A stretch of 64,000 nt of DNA from a virus, in IMG/VR virus record IMGVR_UViG_3300042389_000724, positions 31,390-95,389 of that record, one strand, 5' to 3'. A program made the position numbers and the translations under genes. Positions within the stretch are counted from its first letter, which is position 1. Each line of letters starts with the position of its first letter. Shown here piece after piece: positions 36,001-43,981 of the stretch. The notes under the pieces are model-generated. The model had not been told where the DNA came from, searched no databases, and saw only the letters and a program-made list of their open reading frames with translations.

Positions 36001-37253
36001 TTGGTGGGTATAATTACTCAGCAGCAGATGCTGGTTGGTATGGACCTGCTGGTACAGGGTATCGTATCACTGGACGAGCACCGTTTACGAGCGTTCGTCT
36101 TACCACTCTTGCCACTGCTGGAGCCGCAGGTAAAAATGTAATCGTTCTCGGAGATGTGAATACTCACTGGCGGCATCCGTACATCACAGTTGATGTGATT
36201 ACTGGATATGCGGACAACACGGTTACATACGGAAGCGAAATTCCAGGTGGATGGTCTGCTGGTGTTTCCACAAACCTTAGTGCTTGCGGATTTACTGCAA
36301 ATGCAGGAGTTCCTGTCTATACATTCCCGCAGATGAACAGCGGATTGGTTTGTGGTTTGTGTGGATCTCACGGAGTGGGAGTCACTGGACCAGTTGGAGT
36401 TCTTGAAGTTTCTCGGCGGATATATGGCGTGTCTCCCACCAATGTGGCGGGCTTCACCTCCATGAATAATCTGTCAGTGTACAACCTTGTTCTGGATGGA
36501 TCCTCACAGAACGGCAGCGGCAACACTCCAAACTACAATGGAAACGGAATAGCATTTGCTGCAAGAGACAGCAGTTCCACTCTTCCATTTGCTGCAATCT
36601 ATATTGGAGGACGCGGCAGCGGCAGTTGCATGAATTTCGCACTGTCAAGCACATACGCACAGGGTTTGACGGCTCCCGTGATGACACTGTTCAACAACCA
36701 TGTAGGAATTGGAGTCACCACTCCCACTGGTCTGGGAAATACTGCTTCTCTTGATGTTCTGGGAATTGTCAAATCTAACACTATAGCCTTTAACATGAGA
36801 GCAACTACATCAAATCACCATGTTGTTCCTGCCAATACAACAACGGGAAGTATTGGTTTGACATATGACTCATCTCTTGTCAGCAGTCCTTATGCAAGCC
36901 CCTCTACTGGATTTTTTACTGCTCCAGTTTCTGGCTTGTATGAAATGAGGTTTGCATCCCTATGTACGAAGGGTGTAACAACTGGTGCGGGTGGAACAAC
37001 ATATGTTCAAGTCTACTTCACTAAGACGGGTTTCACTCAGGTTGGTTCATATGCAATCACTCCGAATCCATTTGTAACGAGTCAGGGAAATGATAGTTAT
37101 CAAATGGTATATCTTAATGATATAGTCAGCCTGACCGCTGGAGAAACGGTGGGAGTGAATGCACAGGTGCGGAGTGGACCAAATGTTACTGGAGTGGGGG
37201 TTTTCAGAGGGCAATATAACAGTTTTTCTGGAAGATACATCGGACGAGAATAA
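33063..37253 (+). CDS. Long tail fibre protein with C-terminal C1q-like domain
   Basis: A 1396-residue fibre. The N-terminal 100 residues (FTIPEVDLGDTFNTWRDITN, YKLNKVKLYEGLSSG) resemble the attachment end of marine T4-like fibres, then come beta repeats such as FNGPVTFNAPTFTVNA. Two copies of an about 120-residue module with HGFVVGTPIVL, NAEVIGIVS and a Gly-Val strand set lie at about 255-380 and 400-550. Several GIGTxxPGASLDVxG fibre repeats follow at about 760-910. The last 160 residues form a C1q/TNF-like jelly roll (FNMRATTSNHHVVP, STGFFTAPVSGLYEMRF, VYLNDIVSLTAGETVGV). It shares the module with the next fibre gene. Confidence 0.85.
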   Translation: MPVDTGPDRIDFTIPEVDLGDTFNTWRDITNTSVYKLNKVKLYEGLSSGSVNVIVSDGGTAQFKLQDNIVDGLCFTAHVVFGQGVTFNGPVTFNAPTFTVNANIVTIDDYNLILGDTSAASDVNIQAAGGGGLFINRGSGKTAEWLYQPKLDAYSSIYGLCGAWLGNVNIGLSGASAGIVPFLGTTLPIHGSSVRLDGISAGEHGFQVNLVDNPGKTGTRKIEFSRYSPTGSTAFIDVMMEESGISYGGRPYVFIKDGVNRKTVRTPSNHGFVVGTPIVLTGAGAYVAAKADTSDNAEVIGIVSRVVDSVTFELTFIGEVFNINPTANVDGTGLITGSVYYLSPYVQGKLTVTQPTQQGVVHKAVLIATSSTSGVVIPWTGGVLTQPLVLGSSTNTSVRISQYNKFRLGDVVRYRAFASPTGLTYNIPSGITGATYDYGIFVVAQANTTTEAEVAGIVVSTEQIAGTSVNRAFNLMMDGFFEFPQGVSAVNNGSVGNLQTGTVYFLNTDCAGTTQAFEGRTACYNNSSPTQVGYVRKPMMYAISPTKGYLFSYRGDVTGLPGISANVPLESLLIRNLASDQNGDLVFGVYSGGVQGGKQVMVFDNTTKGNVRIGDSNFTSSSVGAGATLSVAGSIFAGDTFATNGSVMLASRYTGAFPTTLNVIGSEYSTGNTVVAYGVRPSSTSSAASFKSTYGSTSLARTAIETGVVDGTSNPKMSFLAYYNTAHAAPGITNTAVGTDVPMYEVMTVTPIGLGFGSTAPGASLDVVGSARVRTRMGIGANSDTYLADALLNFGNNYENTATPTPNQTTSTIRMYSAAGATYGLSVSTTALNIGAHQSGASIRLHVDGAERARLTASGLGIGTGTPGASLDVEGDAIVYGKLSVGTFSVASAGVLYGSWLGVCGGSILSIPRKLGSGGRQFVFRDVVSWGSSSSDFDGALVIETPQVSSKNQMDTYVIRGYNYGRPSSGEGAGEWECVIGGYNYSAADAGWYGPAGTGYRITGRAPFTSVRLTTLATAGAAGKNVIVLGDVNTHWRHPYITVDVITGYADNTVTYGSEIPGGWSAGVSTNLSACGFTANAGVPVYTFPQMNSGLVCGLCGSHGVGVTGPVGVLEVSRRIYGVSPTNVAGFTSMNNLSVYNLVLDGSSQNGSGNTPNYNGNGIAFAARDSSSTLPFAAIYIGGRGSGSCMNFALSSTYAQGLTAPVMTLFNNHVGIGVTTPTGLGNTASLDVLGIVKSNTIAFNMRATTSNHHVVPANTTTGSIGLTYDSSLVSSPYASPSTGFFTAPVSGLYEMRFASLCTKGVTTGAGGTTYVQVYFTKTGFTQVGSYAITPNPFVTSQGNDSYQMVYLNDIVSLTAGETVGVNAQVRSGPNVTGVGVFRGQYNSFSGRYIGRE

Positions 37254-37262
37254 AGAGGAAAC

Positions 37263-39857
37263 ATGGGATCATCATTACTACTACAGGGCGGCGCAGCCAC
37301 ACAGAACACACTGAAGGAAACCTTCGTTCAGAGTGGTCACGGTCTAGCCGTTGGCAATGCCATTCGCTATAATTCGGTTTCGTCCAAGTGGGAAAAGGCA
37401 ATCGCAGACAGTGCCGCAAACGCAGAAGTTGTTGGTGTTGTTTCTGAAGTTTCAGACGCTGATACATTCACCGTTGTGTATCAGGGGTGGATTGATCTGC
37501 CTGCTTTCTCTGGCATTTCTCATCCTGCACTGTTTCTTTCCTCCACCACTGCTGGCGGTCTGACATTTTCTCCTCCGAGTGCAATCGGCACTGTTGTAAA
37601 GCCTGTTGCTGTTCGATCAAGCAATGGTCAAGGACACATTGTTGTAAACTATCTCGGCACTCAGATCGGTGGTTCTTCCACGGTTTCAATTGATCAGATT
37701 CAGCCTGTCGGCACAATCATGCCGTATGCAGGAACTGCAATTCCCGATACTTGGTTGGAGTGTGACGGAACATCCTATGGAATTTCCGACTACACGGACC
37801 TGTACAACAGAATTCTGTATGAGACTTCTCCTCGCGCTCCCATGTACGGTCATGTGGTTGAAATTCAGTTTAGTACTGGGTCAAGCACATGGCACGGAGG
37901 TGTTCAGGTCAACGATATTGTTCTCATAAACAACAGCGCAACCACTCCCACAACCACTGCGTTCGACATGATTGGGCGAGTTCTCACGAAGACCGCTCCA
38001 TCAATGGCTGGTTCAGTCGGCTTGACTGTTCAGATTCTTCCGAAATACGACAACAGCACGAAGACTCTTACTGTTCCCAATCGTGTGGTGGCAAACGCCA
38101 ACGCAGTGGTTGCATACGACACAATCACATTCTCTAATGCTCGCGCTGGCAGCGGAACAGTCAACACCGTAAATGTTACCCGCTTCAATGTGCCTGACTT
38201 GCGGTCGCGCTTTGTACTTGGGCGGAACGCTAATGCTATAGGTGAAATCGAAAACAACACGACAGACTTCTCGTCTTCTCTTTCTGCGTATTCACAGGGA
38301 GCGTTTGGCGGTCAGGAAAGCGTTCCTGCACCTGTAGTTGGTGTGGCTTCGGGATCAATCAATGTAGTCGCTCAGTTCACGAACAACCTCATGTCGAATA
38401 TGCCGCCGTTCCTTGCAACGCGGTACATTGTCAAGGCAAAACCGTACACACGGGCTGCGGTAATTGATGCGGTTGAGATTGACTACACTAAACTCCTTGT
38501 CACAGACTTGCGGTCGGGTCTTGTTCGTGGTTCTGGTGTGGGCGAAGCACTGGTGTTCAAGACGAACACCAGTCTTTCCACAAACGGCACCGAGCGGATG
38601 CGGTTGACGAATGCGGGAAATTTGGGAATCGGCACTGATGCGCCAGCAGCACCTCTGTCTGTCTGTACTTCCAGCGGTGGCGGATTAGAAATTGTTCCTA
38701 CTAGTGCTTATGCCATTTCTCAAGCATACAATCGAGCAACGGCTCAATACATCGAAAATGTGCTTCGTGGATCGTTTTTGAGTTTCTATACAGGGCAAAC
38801 CACCACCGAGCGGATGCGGATTGATACCAATGGCAGAGTCGGAATCGGAACAGCCTCTCCAACTGCAATTCTTCAGGTAGGTGGAGCAAACGGAACTCTG
38901 CCAGGATTGTTTGTTGATCAGACTGGAACCGATGCTGCAACGCTTTCAAAAGATCTTGCTGAATTGTCTGTTCGTTCTCCTGCACAGGTGAAGTGTTCTG
39001 GCACAAGCACACTGCGTTTGCTTTTGGGTGGCTTGAGTGGTCCAGTGAACGATTTGCCTGTAGGAATACAGGCAACGAACGGAACAGGAACCACGCCGTA
39101 TAATATTTCTATTGCACCTTTTGGTGGTTATTTGGGAGTCGGTTTGGGACTCAGTGCTGCCACATCAATGCTTGATGTTCGAACAGGAGTCGCCAAGCAA
39201 CAATTTGCCAAATTCTTTATTCCAGATGCGGGCAAAACTGCTGCTTGCCGTATTCGCGGAGACTCCACATACACTGGATTCCATACCGTATTGGATACAG
39301 AAAATACTACTGCTTCTTATGGATTCGGTCTGAATATTCGTCTCGGAAATCTTACGCAAACAGACAGAACTTCTTTTGCTATTGATGCAGCAACCTCGCC
39401 AACAAACGCAACACTTGTATCAACATTCAATGTTTACGGTGATGGTCGGGTCTATGCTCGTGGTCCTGTTCAGAGTGGAACCAATATAACCACAAGTAGT
39501 CCAAGCACATATTTGACCACCAAAGGGTATGTGGATTCCCGCGAATACACATTTACTTACGGCATCACACAAGTATTGGCGAGATATAGTCGTGTTGGGT
39601 TACAAGGCAATCCCACTAGTGAAGATGGTCACTTCTCTGCCAACTATTTTGATGTCTTCCCTCCTTCTGGAAAAGACATGAATAATCTGATTGCTTTCAT
39701 TCCTTCTCCCGCCAGAATATACTACGCTGGTGGTGTGGATGGAAACGATCAGATGTGGTGCTACTATAAAGTAAAAACAGATCGCATCAGAGTCTGGGTT
39801 TTCAATACGGAAAACAATGGACTTGCGATAGGAAACTGGTTTGCTGTTTGGAGATAA
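37263..39857 (+). CDS. Tail fibre with tail-collar domain and conserved tip
   Basis: An 864-residue fibre. Residues 15-130 repeat the HG-x2-VGN-x-IRY/NAEVVGVVS module of the preceding fibre. A phage tail collar domain begins at about residue 143 (IQPVGTIMPYAGTAIPDTWLECDG) and closes with FNVPDLRSRFVLGRN near 310. GIGT-type fibre repeats with LSV or LDV strands follow at about 455-640. The tip at 756-864 carries NYFDVFPPSGKDMNNLIAFIPS, GGVDGNDQMWCYY and a final NWFAVWR, a module I know from the receptor end of many phage fibres. GAGG precedes the ATG. The 168-residue gene after it may be its partner. Confidence 0.87.
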   Translation: MGSSLLLQGGAATQNTLKETFVQSGHGLAVGNAIRYNSVSSKWEKAIADSAANAEVVGVVSEVSDADTFTVVYQGWIDLPAFSGISHPALFLSSTTAGGLTFSPPSAIGTVVKPVAVRSSNGQGHIVVNYLGTQIGGSSTVSIDQIQPVGTIMPYAGTAIPDTWLECDGTSYGISDYTDLYNRILYETSPRAPMYGHVVEIQFSTGSSTWHGGVQVNDIVLINNSATTPTTTAFDMIGRVLTKTAPSMAGSVGLTVQILPKYDNSTKTLTVPNRVVANANAVVAYDTITFSNARAGSGTVNTVNVTRFNVPDLRSRFVLGRNANAIGEIENNTTDFSSSLSAYSQGAFGGQESVPAPVVGVASGSINVVAQFTNNLMSNMPPFLATRYIVKAKPYTRAAVIDAVEIDYTKLLVTDLRSGLVRGSGVGEALVFKTNTSLSTNGTERMRLTNAGNLGIGTDAPAAPLSVCTSSGGGLEIVPTSAYAISQAYNRATAQYIENVLRGSFLSFYTGQTTTERMRIDTNGRVGIGTASPTAILQVGGANGTLPGLFVDQTGTDAATLSKDLAELSVRSPAQVKCSGTSTLRLLLGGLSGPVNDLPVGIQATNGTGTTPYNISIAPFGGYLGVGLGLSAATSMLDVRTGVAKQQFAKFFIPDAGKTAACRIRGDSTYTGFHTVLDTENTTASYGFGLNIRLGNLTQTDRTSFAIDAATSPTNATLVSTFNVYGDGRVYARGPVQSGTNITTSSPSTYLTTKGYVDSREYTFTYGITQVLARYSRVGLQGNPTSEDGHFSANYFDVFPPSGKDMNNLIAFIPSPARIYYAGGVDGNDQMWCYYKVKTDRIRVWVFNTENNGLAIGNWFAVWR

Positions 39858-39859
39858 TC

Positions 39860-40366
39860 ATGTACAAGTATTTCTGTGTAGAAAATGGTCAGTTGATTTC
39901 TGTCCTGGAATACGAGCCGCAAGTTCCGCAAACCGTGTCTGTTGTTCCTGTTGGTATCGAACACGCTGCTTTGATGGAAAGTGGAACGCATTATTTTGAT
40001 TCTGCTCATATGAGGATAGTTCCCTATCCAAAAGGTCAGCAGCGGGATTTTGATGCTGAACAATCCAACCAAGTGGTTTCTCATACTCCTGTTTGCATTC
40101 CTATTAACAGCGGAAACACTCCTGATTGGGCAAAAGGAGAGTTGTTTTTTTCATATGCTTCTAGCCACGACAAATCTGGTGTGTTGTCTGTCATAAATAA
40201 CACTGGATTCACTGTTACTGCTTCTGCATCAACGAATGTGGGGGGGTTCACAGAAACAGTGATTCAAAGTGGACAACGATACGACCATGAATGCAAATTT
40301 TCAGACACTCCTATGGGATTTCTGATGTTCAGGGCAACAAGCACCAAGAAAAGGGTAAGTAAATGA
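39860..40366 (+). CDS. Small fibre-associated protein, unknown function
   Basis: A 168-residue protein starting with MYKYF at 39860; an upstream TTG at 39848 lies inside the GGAG ribosome site, so the ATG is preferred. The N-terminal 55 residues (YFCVENGQLISVLEYEP) form a small beta domain, and residues 80-160 look like a beta sandwich (GELFFSY, GVLSVINNTGFTVTASA, DTPMGFLMFRA). It lies between the fibre tip and the beta-helix spike, overlapping the latter by four bases (ATGA). Candidate roles are a fibre-tip adhesin or a fibre chaperone, by position only. Confidence 0.7.
   Translation: MYKYFCVENGQLISVLEYEPQVPQTVSVVPVGIEHAALMESGTHYFDSAHMRIVPYPKGQQRDFDAEQSNQVVSHTPVCIPINSGNTPDWAKGELFFSYASSHDKSGVLSVINNTGFTVTASASTNVGGFTETVIQSGQRYDHECKFSDTPMGFLMFRATSTKKRVSK
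40192..40199 (+). promoter_or_regulatory. Possible internal late octamer CATAAATA before the spike gene
   Basis: CATAAATA, identical to the gp48 octamer, lies inside the 168-residue gene 163 bases ahead of the spike ATG. It may be a late promoter for the spike or chance. Confidence 0.25.
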
Positions 40367-43300
40367 CACAGTTTGGATCACATCTACCATACCCATCGCA
40401 GTACAACATCGTTCCTGGGCAAAATGTGGTTGTTGCTCAGGACGCAACCCTGTACATTGGTCCGAGCGGAAGCGATGCTGTAGGAAACGGAACCGAGGCT
40501 GCGCCATTTGCTACCCTGAAGAAAGCGTGGGAAACCGCACAGACCTATGTGATTCGCGGAAACGCTATACTGTACATCACATTTCTTCGTGGCTATTACA
40601 ACATCACTTCTCATGAAGCGTTCTTTCCTGAAAATCTGTACCACCCACAGGGCGGGAATATCATTATTCAGGGTGATCCCCGTGCAGTAAAGCAGAGTTA
40701 CCTGTATCGGGTAAACCAGTACAGTTGGGATTACGGACGGTATTCACACCACGGACATACAGGCAGTGTGAAGTTGTGGTCGCGTGGAGCCACCACAGAC
40801 ATCAATTTGCAGACAGTGACGGGTGTTGGTACAACTGCTCACGGATACAGTGCAGGAGATGTTGGCGGATATGTTGCCATTTCTTCCCCTTTCTTTTCTA
40901 GTCCGACCCGTTACTATGATCTTCAAAACAGAATTTACTCCAATCGTTACTGCACTTTCCGAGATGGAGATATGAGCAACCAAACAACCAGTGCTTGGAC
41001 TCTTCACCGAGAATCCACATCCGAAGCGTACAAGAGCCTTTGGTACGGACATCAGCCAAGATCTAGTGGTCCAACAAAGCACGGACACCAATTTGGCATC
41101 ATTGGTCTTGCTCGAATTGAGGGAGCAAGCACCGATGCGTACAACCTTACACTTGCTTTCCGAAACTCCAACCTAGACCCCCGCGCACTAACATTCTTGG
41201 ATGAAAGTGCTGGTCGTGTAAACAGTGGCGCGGCTTCTTCTGCTCCATTGCACGGAGTAGCAGGAAACTTGCCCTCCAACCAATTGTACGATCCTGTTGG
41301 TTACTACGGAGCCACTTATGCGTGGGGTCGAAACAGCACTAGTGCTGTTCCTACTGGTCGTGAAGATTTAGATAATCAAACATACACCGCTGGAGTGAAC
41401 GGAAACGCTGGCACAGATCCGAGTGTGTATCCGTCTGGCGCATCGGCTTTTGATGGCGGTGCAGTTACTCATGTAACAGATGATACCCTGTTGGTCAGCA
41501 GTTATCCTGCGGTTCTGTCTTTGCAGGATTTTGGTCAATCCAACAGCAGACGAATCCCTTTCAACATCAAGGGATCACGGCTTCGTGCGCTACGCAATCT
41601 TTTTATACTAGACGCATCACTCAACGGAACAGCGGTTGGTGCAACCGCAGATCGCCGTTCTATTGGATGGGGTATGGCTGGTCGATCAAGTAACATTATA
41701 TCACTGTCTGCCAGTCCTTCTTGCATTAGTATTATTGATTCTGAAGTAAACATTCGACACATCGGAATTGAGTCAATGTCAACGAGTGATCCCGTGATTC
41801 AAATTATTCGATCAAAGGTTGGTGTGTACTCTGATTACAATGGCTGGCAACCAACCACGGCTGCTGCTGGATACGCAGCCGAGCGCAATGACTCTGCGGG
41901 ACCAGATGTTCGCGCACGACTTGGCAGCAGTAACAACACACCCGTACTCATGGTGGACGGAAGCAGATCCACAGCAGTGTATGTTCTTGATTCCGATGTG
42001 AAACTGACTGTCGGCTCTTCTCCAGAAACAGTAGACGCAAGTGATTCAATCGGTGTTGAAAGAAGAATAGAATCAAAACACGAAGTTGACGAAAGCGTGT
42101 GGATTCAAAATCACGGGTGCAGCACTATTTTTGCGTCAAACAGTAGCCTTGTTCTCGGAAGCGCAATCATCAATTGCAATTCACAGTTCCCGTCAAGGTC
42201 TTGGTATTTCTACCTTCCATACTGGTTTGGCATGACAGCAGAAGATATTGCTGGAGCAGTTGGAGCAGTGGGATACACTAGTGGAGCGTATTCTCCACTT
42301 AGTGGTCTTGGTAATGGTAGTCAACGAAGAAGCAATGTAGTGTACTACGAAACTCCAACTACACCCGCAGGAAGCAAGGGGTTCACTCTTGGTCGTATAT
42401 GGGCAAAGATATCGCAGAGTAATGACGAGCAGTCTACAGCATCATCTAGTTTCACGACAGCCACATTCCTAAAAAACGGAGCAGCAGATCCTGGTCCTTC
42501 TGCTGGAAACGGAAGTGGATGGAGGTATTTTGGTTTCTATTTCACAGGAGTTGGAACCGAAATCAACAAGATATGGGAAACTGGTGAAATCGACAGCACC
42601 GCAGCAACATCTCTCCTTGGTTCAGGGTTTACGCTAGCAATACACAGTTTCACCGACATGACGGAAACCACGGATACGAGTTCCTATGTAAAGATTCATA
42701 GAAATGGAATCATCATGAAGGCTCCTGGCGCAACATACGCCGCAAATGGAGCGAACATTGGATTGACTTCGGTGTCTATTGCTTATACGCTTCGTCCGTT
42801 TGAAAATGGGTCTACTCTGATTCCAGGCGAACCGAATAGGCATTCTTGCATTTCTCTTTCGTCTTCTCGGCTTATTCTGCGAAAAAATCTTGTCTTGAAG
42901 GGCGGTGCTTACGGAATAGCCGCACTAAACGGCTCTCACTTCACTCCTCGGTCAACCGACACCGCCAGTAGATTCCCTTATGCGTGTGTTATGAGTGAAA
43001 TGCAGACACAGGGTGGAGTTGCAGCCTTTGATGGAAGCCATGTTCGATTGCCATCGTATCTGACAAAAGATCCACCAGTAGTGGGAATCAATGGCAGTAG
43101 TTCTATAAAGTATCCAAGTGCAGGGTTTTTCCACCAGTTGTACGCTGCTCGTGGATCTCGCATTGAACTGATGGGAGATGCAATTTTGGTGTCTCCCACA
43201 CGAACACCAAACGAAGCGTGGACAACTCAAGGTGGAGTCAGACTTTCCTATGGTGCTGCTTCGGATACATCTTCCACAACTCCAAGCACAACAATGGAAT

Positions 43301-43971
43301 TGCACCAGAGAATTTCTCCTGTTCGCGTAGAGGCAAATTCTGTAATAACTTGTCCAGACATATCACGAAATGTGATCATACTGGCATCAGACGGATTGGT
43401 GTACAACAGCGGAACACTGTTGTCGGATTACAAAGATTCTAATGCAATATTTGTGAATCAGACAACTGGTTCAGTCGTTGGTCCTTTCCACACAGTTCCA
43501 GTTACTATTGTTGGCGGGATTTCTGGTTCAAATACTCCAGACGGAAACTTCAGAATCGGTGGATGGAGAGTTCTTGGGTGGTCTGGTCCTGTTGCGGGAA
43601 GTTCATACAAAATTCAGACGCGAGAAACAGATGCCACGAAGAAGTTCAGTGACCAGTTGCAGAGCAATCCACAATGGAGATTCTGGAACAACGGCTACGG
43701 ATTCACCACTGGCTCAACTCCAAGCACTGTGTCAAATGTGTTCTATCAGTTGCCAATCATGATCAACGATACTGTCAGTGTTTACTACGGACAGAGTTCA
43801 ACCGTTGCAGTTGACGGAACGCGGAGTGGTGGGCAGTCCCCGTATGGAGAACGAGTACTTGCTGCATCTCATGTGTTCCCAAGCACAGGAGTAAGTTACG
43901 CTTTTGTGCGCGGAACATCGTCCACGACTCTCAATGCTGACGGTGGAGCCATAACTAAATATCCACTGTAA
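40363..43971 (+). CDS. Pectin-lyase-like beta-helix tail spike
   Basis: A 1202-residue protein. The start of the helix is the common phage spike motif LYIGPSGSDAVGNGTEAAPFATLKKAW at about 31-57, followed by coil-type strands (GNIIIQGDP). Through residues 380-500 and 780-920 it shows repeated short strands with stacked Ser, Asn and Val typical of right-handed parallel beta helices, including ISIIDSEVNIRHIGIES. The C terminus is a separate Gly/Ser-rich domain. Such spikes are usually trimeric and bind or cut surface polysaccharide; catalytic acid residues cannot be assigned by eye. Confidence 0.8.
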   Translation: MTQFGSHLPYPSQYNIVPGQNVVVAQDATLYIGPSGSDAVGNGTEAAPFATLKKAWETAQTYVIRGNAILYITFLRGYYNITSHEAFFPENLYHPQGGNIIIQGDPRAVKQSYLYRVNQYSWDYGRYSHHGHTGSVKLWSRGATTDINLQTVTGVGTTAHGYSAGDVGGYVAISSPFFSSPTRYYDLQNRIYSNRYCTFRDGDMSNQTTSAWTLHRESTSEAYKSLWYGHQPRSSGPTKHGHQFGIIGLARIEGASTDAYNLTLAFRNSNLDPRALTFLDESAGRVNSGAASSAPLHGVAGNLPSNQLYDPVGYYGATYAWGRNSTSAVPTGREDLDNQTYTAGVNGNAGTDPSVYPSGASAFDGGAVTHVTDDTLLVSSYPAVLSLQDFGQSNSRRIPFNIKGSRLRALRNLFILDASLNGTAVGATADRRSIGWGMAGRSSNIISLSASPSCISIIDSEVNIRHIGIESMSTSDPVIQIIRSKVGVYSDYNGWQPTTAAAGYAAERNDSAGPDVRARLGSSNNTPVLMVDGSRSTAVYVLDSDVKLTVGSSPETVDASDSIGVERRIESKHEVDESVWIQNHGCSTIFASNSSLVLGSAIINCNSQFPSRSWYFYLPYWFGMTAEDIAGAVGAVGYTSGAYSPLSGLGNGSQRRSNVVYYETPTTPAGSKGFTLGRIWAKISQSNDEQSTASSSFTTATFLKNGAADPGPSAGNGSGWRYFGFYFTGVGTEINKIWETGEIDSTAATSLLGSGFTLAIHSFTDMTETTDTSSYVKIHRNGIIMKAPGATYAANGANIGLTSVSIAYTLRPFENGSTLIPGEPNRHSCISLSSSRLILRKNLVLKGGAYGIAALNGSHFTPRSTDTASRFPYACVMSEMQTQGGVAAFDGSHVRLPSYLTKDPPVVGINGSSSIKYPSAGFFHQLYAARGSRIELMGDAILVSPTRTPNEAWTTQGGVRLSYGAASDTSSTTPSTTMELHQRISPVRVEANSVITCPDISRNVIILASDGLVYNSGTLLSDYKDSNAIFVNQTTGSVVGPFHTVPVTIVGGISGSNTPDGNFRIGGWRVLGWSGPVAGSSYKIQTRETDATKKFSDQLQSNPQWRFWNNGYGFTTGSTPSTVSNVFYQLPIMINDTVSVYYGQSSTVAVDGTRSGGQSPYGERVLAASHVFPSTGVSYAFVRGTSSTTLNADGGAITKYPL
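43954..43961 (+). promoter_or_regulatory. T4-like late promoter octamer ACTAAATA (642-residue fibre gene)
   Basis: ACTAAATA lies inside the last codons of the spike gene and ends 20 bases before the next ATG at 43982. It is identical to the octamers ahead of gp33 and gp68. Confidence 0.45.
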
Positions 43972-43981
43972 CGAGGAATCT

